Below, one piece after another: positions 19,733 through 27,940 of a DNA stretch of 64,000 nt. The notes below the pieces were generated by a model that had not been told where the DNA came from, ran no database searches, and worked only from the letters and a program-made list of their open reading frames with translations. The stretch is from Methylobacter sp. BlB1. GTDB lineage: Bacteria; Pseudomonadota; Gammaproteobacteria; Methylococcales; Methylomonadaceae. The position numbers and the translations under genes are program-made. Position 1 is the stretch's first letter; each line of letters opens with the position of its first letter. Where the stretch lies: positions 18,975 to 82,974 of the forward strand of contig NZ_JADMKV010000016.1 of the NCBI RefSeq assembly GCF_015476545.1, given 5' to 3'.

Positions 19733-20299
19733 ATGGTTGTATTCAAGCAAATCCTTACGCTATTTCTATGCCTGGCCTGGTCTGCAACTGTGCCGGTTTC
19801 GGCTGCCGATGCTGCAGCCGGCGAAAAAAAAGCAGAAACTTGCGGCGGTTGCCACGGGCCCAAAGGCAATAGCAGCAATCCCCAATGGCCTAGTCTTGCG
19901 GGCCAGCAATCAAACTATATCATTAACCAACTGAATGCCTTCAAAAAGGGAGAGCGTAGCAATCCTGTCATGCAACCGATGGCGGCCAGCCTGTCGGATG
20001 AAGATATAGCAAATCTAGCCGCTTACTTTTCAACCCAGAAAGCCGAAAAAGCCGGCGGCGATGCTGCGCTGGCTCAAACCGGCAAAGCTAAAGCGGGCAT
20101 GTGCCTGGGATGTCATGGCGCATCAGGCGAAGGCAATGGCCAGTTTCCGAGACTTGCCGGACAACACCCTGAATACCTGGCCCAGCAGTTGAAAAGCTTC
20201 AAAGACGGTTCGCGCAAAGGCGGACCGATGCAGGCTATTACCGCGAATCTGTCCGAAGAAGACTTTAAAGCCTTGGCCGCCTACTTTGGCTCGCTATAA
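19733..20299 (+). CDS. Diheme cytochrome c, c4 type
   Basis: Periplasmic electron carrier of about 188 residues with two class I cytochrome c domains. There is a signal peptide (to about VSAADA), then heme motifs CGGCH near residue 37 and CLGCH near residue 124. Each is followed by a LAGQ stretch and a methionine-containing ligand loop (NPVMQPMAA and GGPMQAITA). A good ribosome site (GAGGTGAA) precedes the ATG. c4 proteins typically feed terminal oxidases. It has its own strong terminator downstream. Confidence 0.94.
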   Translation: MVVFKQILTLFLCLAWSATVPVSAADAAAGEKKAETCGGCHGPKGNSSNPQWPSLAGQQSNYIINQLNAFKKGERSNPVMQPMAASLSDEDIANLAAYFSTQKAEKAGGDAALAQTGKAKAGMCLGCHGASGEGNGQFPRLAGQHPEYLAQQLKSFKDGSRKGGPMQAITANLSEEDFKALAAYFGSL

Positions 20300-20396
20300 T
20301 GCCGGATGCTTTCATAACGTCCGCCATTGTCATGAGGTCAAGCAAGGTCGATAATCTCCTGTGACGATAAACACCAATGGTCGGAAAATAGGTGAA

Positions 20397-20425
20397 TAAA
20401 AAAGGCGGTAAAACCGCCTTTTTTA
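20397..20425 (+). terminator. Strong intrinsic terminator after the cytochrome c4 gene
   Basis: AAAAAAGGCGGT (20398-20409) pairs with ACCGCCTTTTTT (20413-20424) around a three-base loop. The GC core is followed by a T run, and because the arms are A/T flanked it can act in both directions. Confidence 0.9.
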
Positions 20426-20509
20426 TTGCCTTTTCTTATCCCTGAGCAAAGCTAAATGCTTTATCATTAGCGCATTTTATAACAATAAGCCCAAAGGGCG
20501 ATTTAAGAA

Positions 20510-22753
20510 ATGCGTAACCATTCAGAAGCAAAAACAGACCGAAATCTATCTCTGATATTCTTGTTTGCAGCGACATTATTTACCAGCGCCTCGCTGATGT
20601 TCGTTCTGCAACCCATGTTCGGAAAAATTTTATTACCTTTACTGGGAGGCTCTCCGGCAGTCTGGAACACCTGCATGGTGTTTTATCAAAGCATTTTGTT
20701 TCTCGGGTATCTGTACGCCCACTATATTTCGACGCGCCAAAGCCAGCACCGGCAAATTCTAATACACGCAGGCGTGATGCTGATCAGCTTTCTGGCCCTG
20801 CCACTGGCATTGCCTGAAAACACGGCTCCGCCGACAGACAGCGACCCGACCTTCTGGCTGTTCTGGACCTTGCTTTTGGCTATCGGCCTGCCCTTTTTTG
20901 TGGTTTCGACCACCGCGCCCTTGATTCAAAAATGGTTTTCCAATGTCGGCCATCACACCAGTCATGATCCTTATTATCTCTATGCAGCCAGTAATGCTGG
21001 CAGCCTGATAGCCCTACTGAGCTATCCCTTTATTTTAGAACCAAACATAGGGCTGGCTGACCAGAAAACCTACTGGAGCATCGGCTACCTGCTGCTTTGC
21101 TTGCTGATCGCCGGTTGCGCATTTATTTTATGGAAAACCCGGCTACAAGCCGAGACTTCGCAAGAAAACCTGCTGGAAAGCAATGAGCTGAGCCCTTACA
21201 CTCAACTGCACTGGCTGGCGTTGGCCTTTGTCCCCTCCAGCCTGCTGCTGGGTTTGACCAATTTCATCAGCACCGATATCGCCTCGGTGCCGCTGCTGTG
21301 GATCATTCCGTTAACGTTGTATCTCTTGTCCTTTATTATTGTTTTTTCCAAATGGAATCCTGTCATTCATCCATTAATGGTCAGGCTGCAGCCTATTGTA
21401 CTGCTGCCGTTTATTGCTTACTCGTTCATTAATCCGGCAGTTCTGCCCTATTGGATGGATCTGATGCTGCACCTGCTGGCTTTTTTTCTGGCCGTCATGG
21501 TCTGCCATGGCGAACTGGCTAAAAGCAGGCCCCATACCCGTCATTTAACAACCTTTTACCTGATCATGTCATTTGCGGGCATGCTGGGCGGCATGTTCAA
21601 TACTTTCGTGGCGCCGTTTGTCTTTAATGGCGTCTACGAATACCCGATCATGATAGTTGCGGCATTATTGCTGCGCCCTGGCCTGAAATCATCAATAGGC
21701 AAATATAAAATGGCTTGGGCGGCGCAATTGATATTGCCGGCAACGCTTGTCATCATTGGCCTGCTTATTTACTCCAGCAGCGATAATCTGCCTCAATATC
21801 TCGATACGATCGGTGTCGGCCTGATTTTAATAGCCGGCTTGACTTATGCCTTCCGACAACAGCCGATTACGCTTGCCTTGCTTACCGGCACGCTTATCTT
21901 CTTTACACAGGGCCTGCATGGACTGCTGTCCAACACGCTTTATCAGGAGCGCAGCTTTTTTGGCGTCCTTTCGGTGAGAGAGAGCGTGTTAGCCGATGAG
22001 CAAAATCATCCGGAAAAATACCATGAGCTCTTCCACGGCACGACCAAACACGGAGCGCAACGCCTGACGGCAGCCCACATTCAAACGCCGCTGACTTATT
22101 ACAGCCGCCCAGGGCCTATGGGCCAGCTGTTTAAAGAATACGATAATGCCGATCAGAACTGGCACATCGGTGTCGTAGGCCTTGGCGCTGGTGCTTTGAC
22201 CTGCTATGCCAAGCAGCAACAGGAGTGGACCTTGTACGAAATTGATCCGCTGGTAGTCGAAGTCGCAAGTAATCCGGCCTATTTCAGTTATCTTAAGCTA
22301 TGCAGCCATAATGCAGCCATGCGCATAGGCGATGCCCGCCTGTCGCTGGAAAAAGACCCTGATAAGAAATTCGATTTGCTGGTCATGGATGCGTTCAGCT
22401 CGGACTCGGTGCCAACGCATCTGCTGACTCAGGAAGCCCTGAAGCTTTATTTCAAGAAACTGAAGCCAGACGGCATCCTGGCATTTCACATAACCAATCG
22501 TCATCTGGCGCTTAAGAAAGTATTATCCGATCATGCCAGACAGTTGCATTTAGCGGCTATGATTCAGGAATTCAAACCGCAACAAGAAATTCCGCTGGTC
22601 GTGGCGACAGATTGGGTGGTTATGGCAAATCGCGCTGAAACGCTGGAACCACTGCGCCTAAGCCGCCTTGGCCATTGGCAGAAATTGCCGTTGTATTTTG
22701 ACGTGAAGCCGTGGACGGATGATTTTACCAATATCGTCAGCATCTGGAAGTAA
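20510..22753 (+). CDS. Membrane protein fused to a spermidine-synthase-like domain
   Basis: It has 747 residues. The first roughly 480 form about twelve or more hydrophobic segments (for example LIFLFAATLFTSASLMFVLQ) resembling a transporter-like membrane domain. The last roughly 250 are a Rossmann methyltransferase/aminopropyltransferase fold: HIGVVGLGAGALTCYA binds the nucleotide, YEIDPLVVEVA is the acidic loop, and LLVMDAFSSDSVPTHLLT is the catalytic-region equivalent. Such fused proteins are widespread, but their substrate is not established. Polyamine synthesis is possible, not shown. The gene stands alone. Confidence 0.82.
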   Translation: MRNHSEAKTDRNLSLIFLFAATLFTSASLMFVLQPMFGKILLPLLGGSPAVWNTCMVFYQSILFLGYLYAHYISTRQSQHRQILIHAGVMLISFLALPLALPENTAPPTDSDPTFWLFWTLLLAIGLPFFVVSTTAPLIQKWFSNVGHHTSHDPYYLYAASNAGSLIALLSYPFILEPNIGLADQKTYWSIGYLLLCLLIAGCAFILWKTRLQAETSQENLLESNELSPYTQLHWLALAFVPSSLLLGLTNFISTDIASVPLLWIIPLTLYLLSFIIVFSKWNPVIHPLMVRLQPIVLLPFIAYSFINPAVLPYWMDLMLHLLAFFLAVMVCHGELAKSRPHTRHLTTFYLIMSFAGMLGGMFNTFVAPFVFNGVYEYPIMIVAALLLRPGLKSSIGKYKMAWAAQLILPATLVIIGLLIYSSSDNLPQYLDTIGVGLILIAGLTYAFRQQPITLALLTGTLIFFTQGLHGLLSNTLYQERSFFGVLSVRESVLADEQNHPEKYHELFHGTTKHGAQRLTAAHIQTPLTYYSRPGPMGQLFKEYDNADQNWHIGVVGLGAGALTCYAKQQQEWTLYEIDPLVVEVASNPAYFSYLKLCSHNAAMRIGDARLSLEKDPDKKFDLLVMDAFSSDSVPTHLLTQEALKLYFKKLKPDGILAFHITNRHLALKKVLSDHARQLHLAAMIQEFKPQQEIPLVVATDWVVMANRAETLEPLRLSRLGHWQKLPLYFDVKPWTDDFTNIVSIWK

Positions 22754-22760
22754 CCTTGCT

Positions 22761-22788
22761 AGCCGGCGCTTTAGCTAAAGCGCCGGCT
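22761..22788. terminator. 28-base perfect palindrome between convergent genes
   Basis: AGCCGGCGCTTTAG (22761-22774) is followed directly by its reverse complement CTAAAGCGCCGGCT (22775-22788). It lies just after the stop of the fused membrane protein and before the convergent GT39 gene, so a bidirectional terminator is the simplest reading. There is no T run. A protein-binding palindrome is the alternative. Confidence 0.55.
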
Positions 22789-22833
22789 GTGCGCCAGAAA
22801 TCGTTTACAAGCAGTGCGTTATTACAAATGACG

Positions 22834-24459
22834 TTATGAGGGTTTCAGCACAGAGCCAAGACTGGGGTTTTCAAGAAGCGTCTTGCATGAAAGCAAGCCT
22901 ATATTCTGGCTTTTATAAGGATAATGATAGCTGATAATTGACTCGGGCAATGCGTCCGCATCCTTATAAGTGACAATAATGTAACCATCCTGATGACGCT
23001 TGGCCCAGTCATACAGACCATTGAAATCCATCATTACCGCAATCGGCTGTTTGAGCCGTCCGGCAAAATGATATTGACCGTGGTATTTGCTGCCATAAAA
23101 AGAAATGGCTCTGTTCTCGTCCATTAAGCTGGCAATTTCTTGAGCCGCCGCTTTGGTATCGTAATGGTCTGCTTTAATCTCAAAAAAAGCGCATGAAATC
23201 GCCAATGACGCCACAAGCGATGCTATGCAGAGATAAAAGGCGGAATCCGGCGCATCCTTGGCCTTGGCCAGTCCTATAGCAATGGAAATCGCCAATAGCA
23301 AAACGCCCCATACTGGCGAAATTAACGATAGCTCAGCGCGCCACTGATAATGATCATTCAAGGCTGGCACAGCCGTCATAATCATGCCCAATAAGGCAAA
23401 TATTCCCACAACAGCAAGATGAGCCCGCTTCCAGCAAATTTGATCGGTTATTTCATCGGCAGCCCGCGCCAATATCAACGCCAAAGCAGGCAGCAAAGGC
23501 AATAAATAATGGATGCGCTTGCCGCTGACCAGCGAAAAAGCGATAAAAACCGGTACTGCCCAGGCCAGACAAAAACGTATGCCGACATCATTAAAATTCA
23601 GCTTCCTGAGCCCTGTCCATACGGGTTTCCAAAGCAACCACGGCAACAACAATAACGGCAATATTTCCAAATACCACCACCAAGGCAGCCGATGGGCAAA
23701 AGACTCGATCAGGCGACCGCTGGTCTGCCCTAAAAAAATTGCCTTTCTGTAAGCATCACCGCCAGCCATGCCGGCAGGTATCGCCCAGCACAAGGCCATA
23801 CCTGCGCCTATTAAAACAGCGACGCCAATATGATAATACCAATGCCGCCAGCAAAACCCGGCAGTCTGGAGCCACCATGGCGCTAATAATGCAACAGGCA
23901 ATAAATGCAGCAAAATCACCGGACCTTTTGTTAAGACGCCCGCCCCTATCGCCAATCCAAGCAACAGCAAATACTTAAAAGATAAGTCCGAATAAGCGAG
24001 TTTCAACAGGCTATAGATGCCCAGCAATGCAAAGAAAGCCAGCATCATATCGAACATCGTCAACGTACTGAAGACAATCCAGAAAAAGCATCCCAGCAAG
24101 ATCAAAGGCGCTAGCGCTTCGATTTGCTTTCTATCCGGCCATAAAGTCCGGGCAATGTCACGGGACAAGAACAAGGATGCCAGCGAGAATAGCGGCCCGA
24201 TAAGCCGCAATGACCAATCGTTGACGCCCAATACCAGCCAACTGAGTTGCATCAGCCAGAATAACAACGGTGGTTTATGACTATAGCTGTCACCGTTTAG
24301 ATAAGGAACGAGAAAATCTCCCCTGACCCACATTTCCCAGGCAACAGCGGCATAACGGGTTTCATCGACCGGGATTAATGGGCGCGTAGAGAGATTAACC
24401 GCGATTAAGCCCCCCCAAAGAAAAAAAATCCAAAATCGGGCAGGCAAGAATTGATACAT
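22834..24459 (-). CDS. GT39-family (ArnT/PMT-like) membrane glycosyltransferase
   Basis: It has 541 residues and about a dozen membrane segments. The first periplasmic loop has the catalytic-type acidic motif PVDETRYAAVAWEMW (residues about 30-44), followed by YSHKPPLLFWLM, the pattern of lipid-linked sugar transferases such as ArnT. These use an undecaprenyl-phosphate sugar donor to modify lipid A or another acceptor. It ends a three-gene minus-strand cluster with a GT2 polyprenyl-phosphate glycosyltransferase and a LAB_N protein. The sugar cannot be deduced; no aminoarabinose synthesis genes are nearby. Confidence 0.85.
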   Translation of the reverse strand: MYQFLPARFWIFFLWGGLIAVNLSTRPLIPVDETRYAAVAWEMWVRGDFLVPYLNGDSYSHKPPLLFWLMQLSWLVLGVNDWSLRLIGPLFSLASLFLSRDIARTLWPDRKQIEALAPLILLGCFFWIVFSTLTMFDMMLAFFALLGIYSLLKLAYSDLSFKYLLLLGLAIGAGVLTKGPVILLHLLPVALLAPWWLQTAGFCWRHWYYHIGVAVLIGAGMALCWAIPAGMAGGDAYRKAIFLGQTSGRLIESFAHRLPWWWYLEILPLLLLPWLLWKPVWTGLRKLNFNDVGIRFCLAWAVPVFIAFSLVSGKRIHYLLPLLPALALILARAADEITDQICWKRAHLAVVGIFALLGMIMTAVPALNDHYQWRAELSLISPVWGVLLLAISIAIGLAKAKDAPDSAFYLCIASLVASLAISCAFFEIKADHYDTKAAAQEIASLMDENRAISFYGSKYHGQYHFAGRLKQPIAVMMDFNGLYDWAKRHQDGYIIVTYKDADALPESIISYHYPYKSQNIGLLSCKTLLENPSLGSVLKPS

Positions 24460-24483
24460 TGGCAGTAAAAAATGAGAAAAAGC

Positions 24484-24762
24484 TTATTCGACTTTCAGAT
24501 TCTTGTGTTCGTAAATAACAAAATACAGATTTCGCAGATAAATGAACAAACCGGTTAATTGACCCACAATGAAAACAGGATCCTGTCGATGCACCGCATA
24601 AGCAAAAAGCGTAACTCCACCGGCGATACTGAAATACCAGAACGCTATAGGAAACACACTTTTCTTCTCGCGCTCGCTTTTAAGCCATTGCACGATAAAG
24701 CGAGCCGAAAATAACCCCTGCCCCAAAAAACCGATAACTAGCCAAATATTCTCGGTGTCCAT
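24484..24762 (-). CDS. Lipid A biosynthesis N-terminal domain (LAB_N) small membrane protein
   Basis: 92 residues with three membrane segments. The motif GQGLFSARFIVQWLKSEREKK, shortened here to its core ARFIVQWLKSE, is typical of LAB_N proteins, which are distantly related to EamA/SMR-like flippases. It lies one base after the GT2 gene and 24 before the GT39 gene. In such clusters it is thought to help move or present the lipid-linked sugar, which is inference. Confidence 0.86.
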   Translation of the reverse strand: MDTENIWLVIGFLGQGLFSARFIVQWLKSEREKKSVFPIAFWYFSIAGGVTLFAYAVHRQDPVFIVGQLTGLFIYLRNLYFVIYEHKNLKVE

Positions 24763-24763
24763 T

Positions 24764-25486
24764 TCAAATTTCCTTGATTATTGGCAGTTTTGCCCGTTGC
24801 TTCAACCATATAACGCCCAACAAATCGGTAATTCCTACCCAAAGCCGGTCCAAAGTGCCATATTTAGAATACCCCGCCATTCTGGGGCGGTGATTGACAG
24901 GTTCAGAGATTACCTGCCCTCCGGCTCTTAAAATTAAAGCCGGCAAAAAACGATGCATATGATCGAAATAAGGCAATTCAAGAAATTTGTCCCTTAAAAA
25001 CACTTTTAGCCCGCATCCTGTATCAGGCGTATTATCTCCCAGCAACCGGGAGCGCACTGTATTAGCCACTTTAGATGAAAATAGCCGCCAGGCAGAATCA
25101 TGGCGTTTATTACGCCATCCCGCCACCATCCATAAGTGGTTCAGGTTTTTGTTTTGTCGCATAAATACTTCATACAAGCGGGGAATATCGGCAGGGTCAT
25201 TCTGACCATCACCATCCAAAGTTGCTATATAGGGATAATTTGCAGCCTTGACTCCTGTATGAATCGCCGTGCTCTGCCCGCAGCTTTGCTCGTGACGAAT
25301 GACTCTCAGCGCCGCAACCTGTTGAAGCGCATGCTGTAAAACAGCCGCAGTATCATCGTTGCTGCCGTCATCAACATAAATAATTTCATAAGCTTGCGCC
25401 TGACTCATCGCCTTAACGATTTCTTCAGTCAACGAGAGAATATTATCGGCTTCATTATGAACAGGAACAACAATAGATATTTTCAT
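24764..25486 (-). CDS. GT2-family polyprenyl-phosphate glycosyltransferase
   Basis: It has 240 residues with a DPM1/ArnC-like GT-A fold: SIVVPVHNEADNI at the N-terminus, IIYVDDGSNDDT for nucleotide-sugar binding, and ATLDGDGQNDPADIPRL with the DxD-type acidic motif near residues 93-99. The C-terminus ends in a soluble basic tail rather than the two membrane helices of ArnC. A perfect AGGAGGT site precedes the ATG. It is the first gene of the GT2-LAB_N-GT39 cluster and probably charges undecaprenyl phosphate with the sugar used by the GT39 enzyme. Confidence 0.88.
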   Translation of the reverse strand: MKISIVVPVHNEADNILSLTEEIVKAMSQAQAYEIIYVDDGSNDDTAAVLQHALQQVAALRVIRHEQSCGQSTAIHTGVKAANYPYIATLDGDGQNDPADIPRLYEVFMRQNKNLNHLWMVAGWRNKRHDSAWRLFSSKVANTVRSRLLGDNTPDTGCGLKVFLRDKFLELPYFDHMHRFLPALILRAGGQVISEPVNHRPRMAGYSKYGTLDRLWVGITDLLGVIWLKQRAKLPIIKEI

Positions 25487-25520
25487 ATGACCTCCTGAGC
25501 AGGAGATTCCTAAAACTCAT

Positions 25521-25561
25521 AAAAAAAGGGCGGCACTCTGAGACGAATGCGACCCTTTTTT
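25521..25561 (-). terminator. Intrinsic terminator after rplM-rpsI
   Basis: On the minus strand AAAAAAGGG pairs with CCCTTTTTTT, with a second inner stem (GCATT with AGTGC, one G-T pair) and a T run. It lies about 35 bases after the rpsI stop. Confidence 0.75.
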
Positions 25562-25595
25562 AGTTGTATGTATAACCTTAGTTATACATAAATAA

Positions 25596-25988
25596 TTAAC
25601 GTTTGGAGTATTGTGGACGTTTTCTAGCTTTGTGGAGACCCACTTTTTTACGTTCTACCACACGTGAATCACGTGTAACGAACCCGGCTTTTCTAAGCGG
25701 TGAACGTAATGCTTCATCATATTCCATCAATGCACGTGTCAGACCGTGACGAATGGCACCAGCCTGACCAGAAGGACCTCCGCCTTTAACAATCACGTTA
25801 ACGTCGAATTTGGCTTCCATATCGACGCACTCCAGCGGCTGACGCGAAACCATCTGGTCGGTTTTACGGCCAAAATATTTTTCGATGCTGACGTTGTTAA
25901 TTGTGATTTTTCCAGTGCCTGTTGTTGCGTAAACGCGCGCTACTGCACTTTTACGACGGCCTGTTCCATAATACTGAGCTGCTGCCAT
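25596..25988 (-). CDS. rpsI: 30S ribosomal protein S9
   Basis: Small-subunit protein whose C-terminal tail reaches the P-site tRNA. It has 130 residues, the standard length. [14 protein letters not shown] at the N-terminus, [16 protein letters not shown] in the middle and the basic [11 protein letters not shown] terminus are diagnostic. It follows rplM by 11 bases in the conserved rplM-rpsI pair. Confidence 0.99.
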   Translation of the reverse strand: MAAAQYYGTGRRKSAVARVYATTGTGKITINNVSIEKYFGRKTDQMVSRQPLECVDMEAKFDVNVIVKGGGPSGQAGAIRHGLTRALMEYDEALRSPLRKAGFVTRDSRVVERKKVGLHKARKRPQYSKR

Positions 25989-25999
25989 GGTCTACCCGT

Positions 26000-26428
26000 T
26001 TAAAATTCTAAAACTTTTGGCTGTTGAGCCTGATGATCGTGTTCGGGACCTGCATAAACTTTCAATTTCTTGAACATTGCACGACCCAGTGGATTGTTTG
26101 GTAACATTCCTTTAACCGCAGTAGTAAGAATACGATCAGGGAAGGTTTTTCTTAATTTGCCCAGACTAACGGTTTTCAGATTACCAATATAACCTGTATG
26201 GTGCTGATACAATTTGTCTTTTTCTTTATTGCCAGTAACGCCGATTTTTTCTGCATTTACTACAATAATGTAATCACCGGTATCAACGTGCGGCGTATAT
26301 TCTGGTTTGTGTTTACCGCGAAGACGACGCGCAATCTCAGAAGCAAGACGACCCAGCGTCTTCCCTTCCGCATCAATTACGTACCAATCGCGCTTAACTT
26401 CTGCTGGCTTTGCACTAAATGTTTTCAT
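26000..26428 (-). CDS. rplM: 50S ribosomal protein L13
   Basis: Early-assembling large-subunit protein. It has 142 residues, the standard length. [19 protein letters not shown] at the N-terminus, [15 protein letters not shown] and [19 protein letters not shown] are diagnostic. It is read from the promoter at 26472-26500. Confidence 0.99.
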   Translation of the reverse strand: MKTFSAKPAEVKRDWYVIDAEGKTLGRLASEIARRLRGKHKPEYTPHVDTGDYIIVVNAEKIGVTGNKEKDKLYQHHTGYIGNLKTVSLGKLRKTFPDRILTTAVKGMLPNNPLGRAMFKKLKVYAGPEHDHQAQQPKVLEF

Positions 26429-26471
26429 CGTTACTTAGTCTTTCTGTTAAAGGCCCAATAAAAGAGCGAGA

Positions 26472-26500
26472 ATTCTACTAAACGCCATCAATTTTTTCAA
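26472..26500 (-). promoter_or_regulatory. Sigma-70 promoter of rplM-rpsI
   Basis: On the minus strand TTGAAA (26495-26500) and TAGAAT (26472-26477) are separated by exactly 17 bases, each hexamer one mismatch from consensus. It lies about 45 bases upstream of the rplM ATG. Confidence 0.8.
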
Positions 26501-26557
26501 GTTTATTTATTACTTCAGACGCATCAATAACATATGATAACAAATCACCGGCGTTCC

Positions 26558-27919
26558 TCATAATTTAATATTCAATGAATGCAGTTTCCGATAAAGATGC
26601 GTACGCTCCATGCCCACAGCGGCCGCTAACTTTGCCACACTGCCGCCATTTTTTTCAAAATGGTATTCCAAATACGCTTTTTCAAAATGATCTCTGGCTT
26701 CTTTCAACGGCAGACTGAAAAAATCAGGGACTGACGAAGCATTGTAAACGTCACTGACCACTGACCCCAGCGCCAGCTTGACTTCGTCCAGTTCGATATC
26801 TTCCCCGACTCCGAGAATCATGAGCCGCTGCACCAGATTTTTCAATTCGCGCACATTGCCGCGCCAGCTGTAATTGCGCAGAAAATTCTGCGCCGCTATG
26901 GAAAACCGGCGAAACGGCAGCTTATCCTGATTAACGAAATAATCGACATAAAAACTCAGCAATGCCGGCACATCCTCACTGTGCTCCCGAAGCGGCGGAA
27001 TCTCGAGCGTAACCTCATTAAGCAAATAATACAAATCCTGCCGGAAGCGGCCCGCCTTGACTTCCTCATCCAATGCAATCCGGGTTGAAGCAACCACTCT
27101 GACATCGACGCGGACTGCTTGGCTGCCGCCTACCCGCAGAAAAGAACTGGACTCCAATGCACTGAGCAGCCTTAACTGGGTTTCTTTATCCATGCCGCCG
27201 ATTTCGCCTAAAAACAGTGTTCCGTTATGGGCCCGCTCCAGCAGTCCCGGATAAACTTTGCCGCCATCCTCTTTGCCAAAGAATTCTACGGCTGAGTTTT
27301 CCGGCGAGATGCTGCCTACGGCCACATCGATAAAAGGGCCATGCCGATGAGCGCTGTTATTATGCAAATAGCGCGCATACATCTCTTTACCAACCCCCGC
27401 CTCGCCGACCAGCAGCACACGAGCCTCATGCTGCGCAAGACGCTTTAACTGATCCTTGGTTCTTGCCACTGTGGCGCTCTTGCCCACAGGCTCAACATCA
27501 GTGATCAGCTGCTGCTTGAGCCCTGCATTCTCTTTTTGCAGATTACTGGCTTCCAGAGCTCTTTCAACAATCAATAACAGCTTTGCCATCGACAAAGGCT
27601 TTTCAAGAAAATCGTAGGCGCCCAGGCGAGTTGCCTCGACAGCAGCTTCTACAGAGCCATGTCCGGACATCATGATTACGGGGCAAAGCTCCTCATCTTC
27701 GACAACCCATTCTTTCAGCAGCGTAATCCCATCGCTGTCCGGCATCCAGATATCGAGAAGAATCAGATTGGGATCGTTAATTTTTTTTAACTCCCGGGCT
27801 TCGCTGGCGTTTTCGGCCATAGTGACCTGATACCCTTCATCCTCAAGAATTTCGCATACTAGGCGGCGAATATCCGGCTCGTCGTCTACGACTAATATTC
27901 GTGGTGTATTTGCATTCAT
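26558..27919 (-). CDS. ntrX: Response regulator NtrX with degenerate sigma-54 activator domain
   Basis: It has 453 residues. The receiver domain (1-120) looks intact: acidic pocket VVDDEPD, phospho-acceptor Asp in LLDIWMPDSDG, MMSGHGS and the lysine in LEKPLS. The AAA+ domain keeps Walker A (VGEAGVGKE) but the GAFTGA loop that contacts sigma-54 is not recognisable: FFGKEDGGKVYPGLLERAH stands in its place. Walker B reads GTLFLGEIGGM, with Gly for the usual Asp. The C-terminal Fis-type helix-turn-helix (VGMERTHLYRKLHSL) is typical of NtrX. It follows ntrY, its presumed kinase. It may bind DNA and be phosphorylated without activating sigma-54. Confidence 0.9.
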   Translation of the reverse strand: MNANTPRILVVDDEPDIRRLVCEILEDEGYQVTMAENASEARELKKINDPNLILLDIWMPDSDGITLLKEWVVEDEELCPVIMMSGHGSVEAAVEATRLGAYDFLEKPLSMAKLLLIVERALEASNLQKENAGLKQQLITDVEPVGKSATVARTKDQLKRLAQHEARVLLVGEAGVGKEMYARYLHNNSAHRHGPFIDVAVGSISPENSAVEFFGKEDGGKVYPGLLERAHNGTLFLGEIGGMDKETQLRLLSALESSSFLRVGGSQAVRVDVRVVASTRIALDEEVKAGRFRQDLYYLLNEVTLEIPPLREHSEDVPALLSFYVDYFVNQDKLPFRRFSIAAQNFLRNYSWRGNVRELKNLVQRLMILGVGEDIELDEVKLALGSVVSDVYNASSVPDFFSLPLKEARDHFEKAYLEYHFEKNGGSVAKLAAAVGMERTHLYRKLHSLNIKL

Positions 27920-27940
27920 ATTGTTGAGAGGTTTTAAAAT

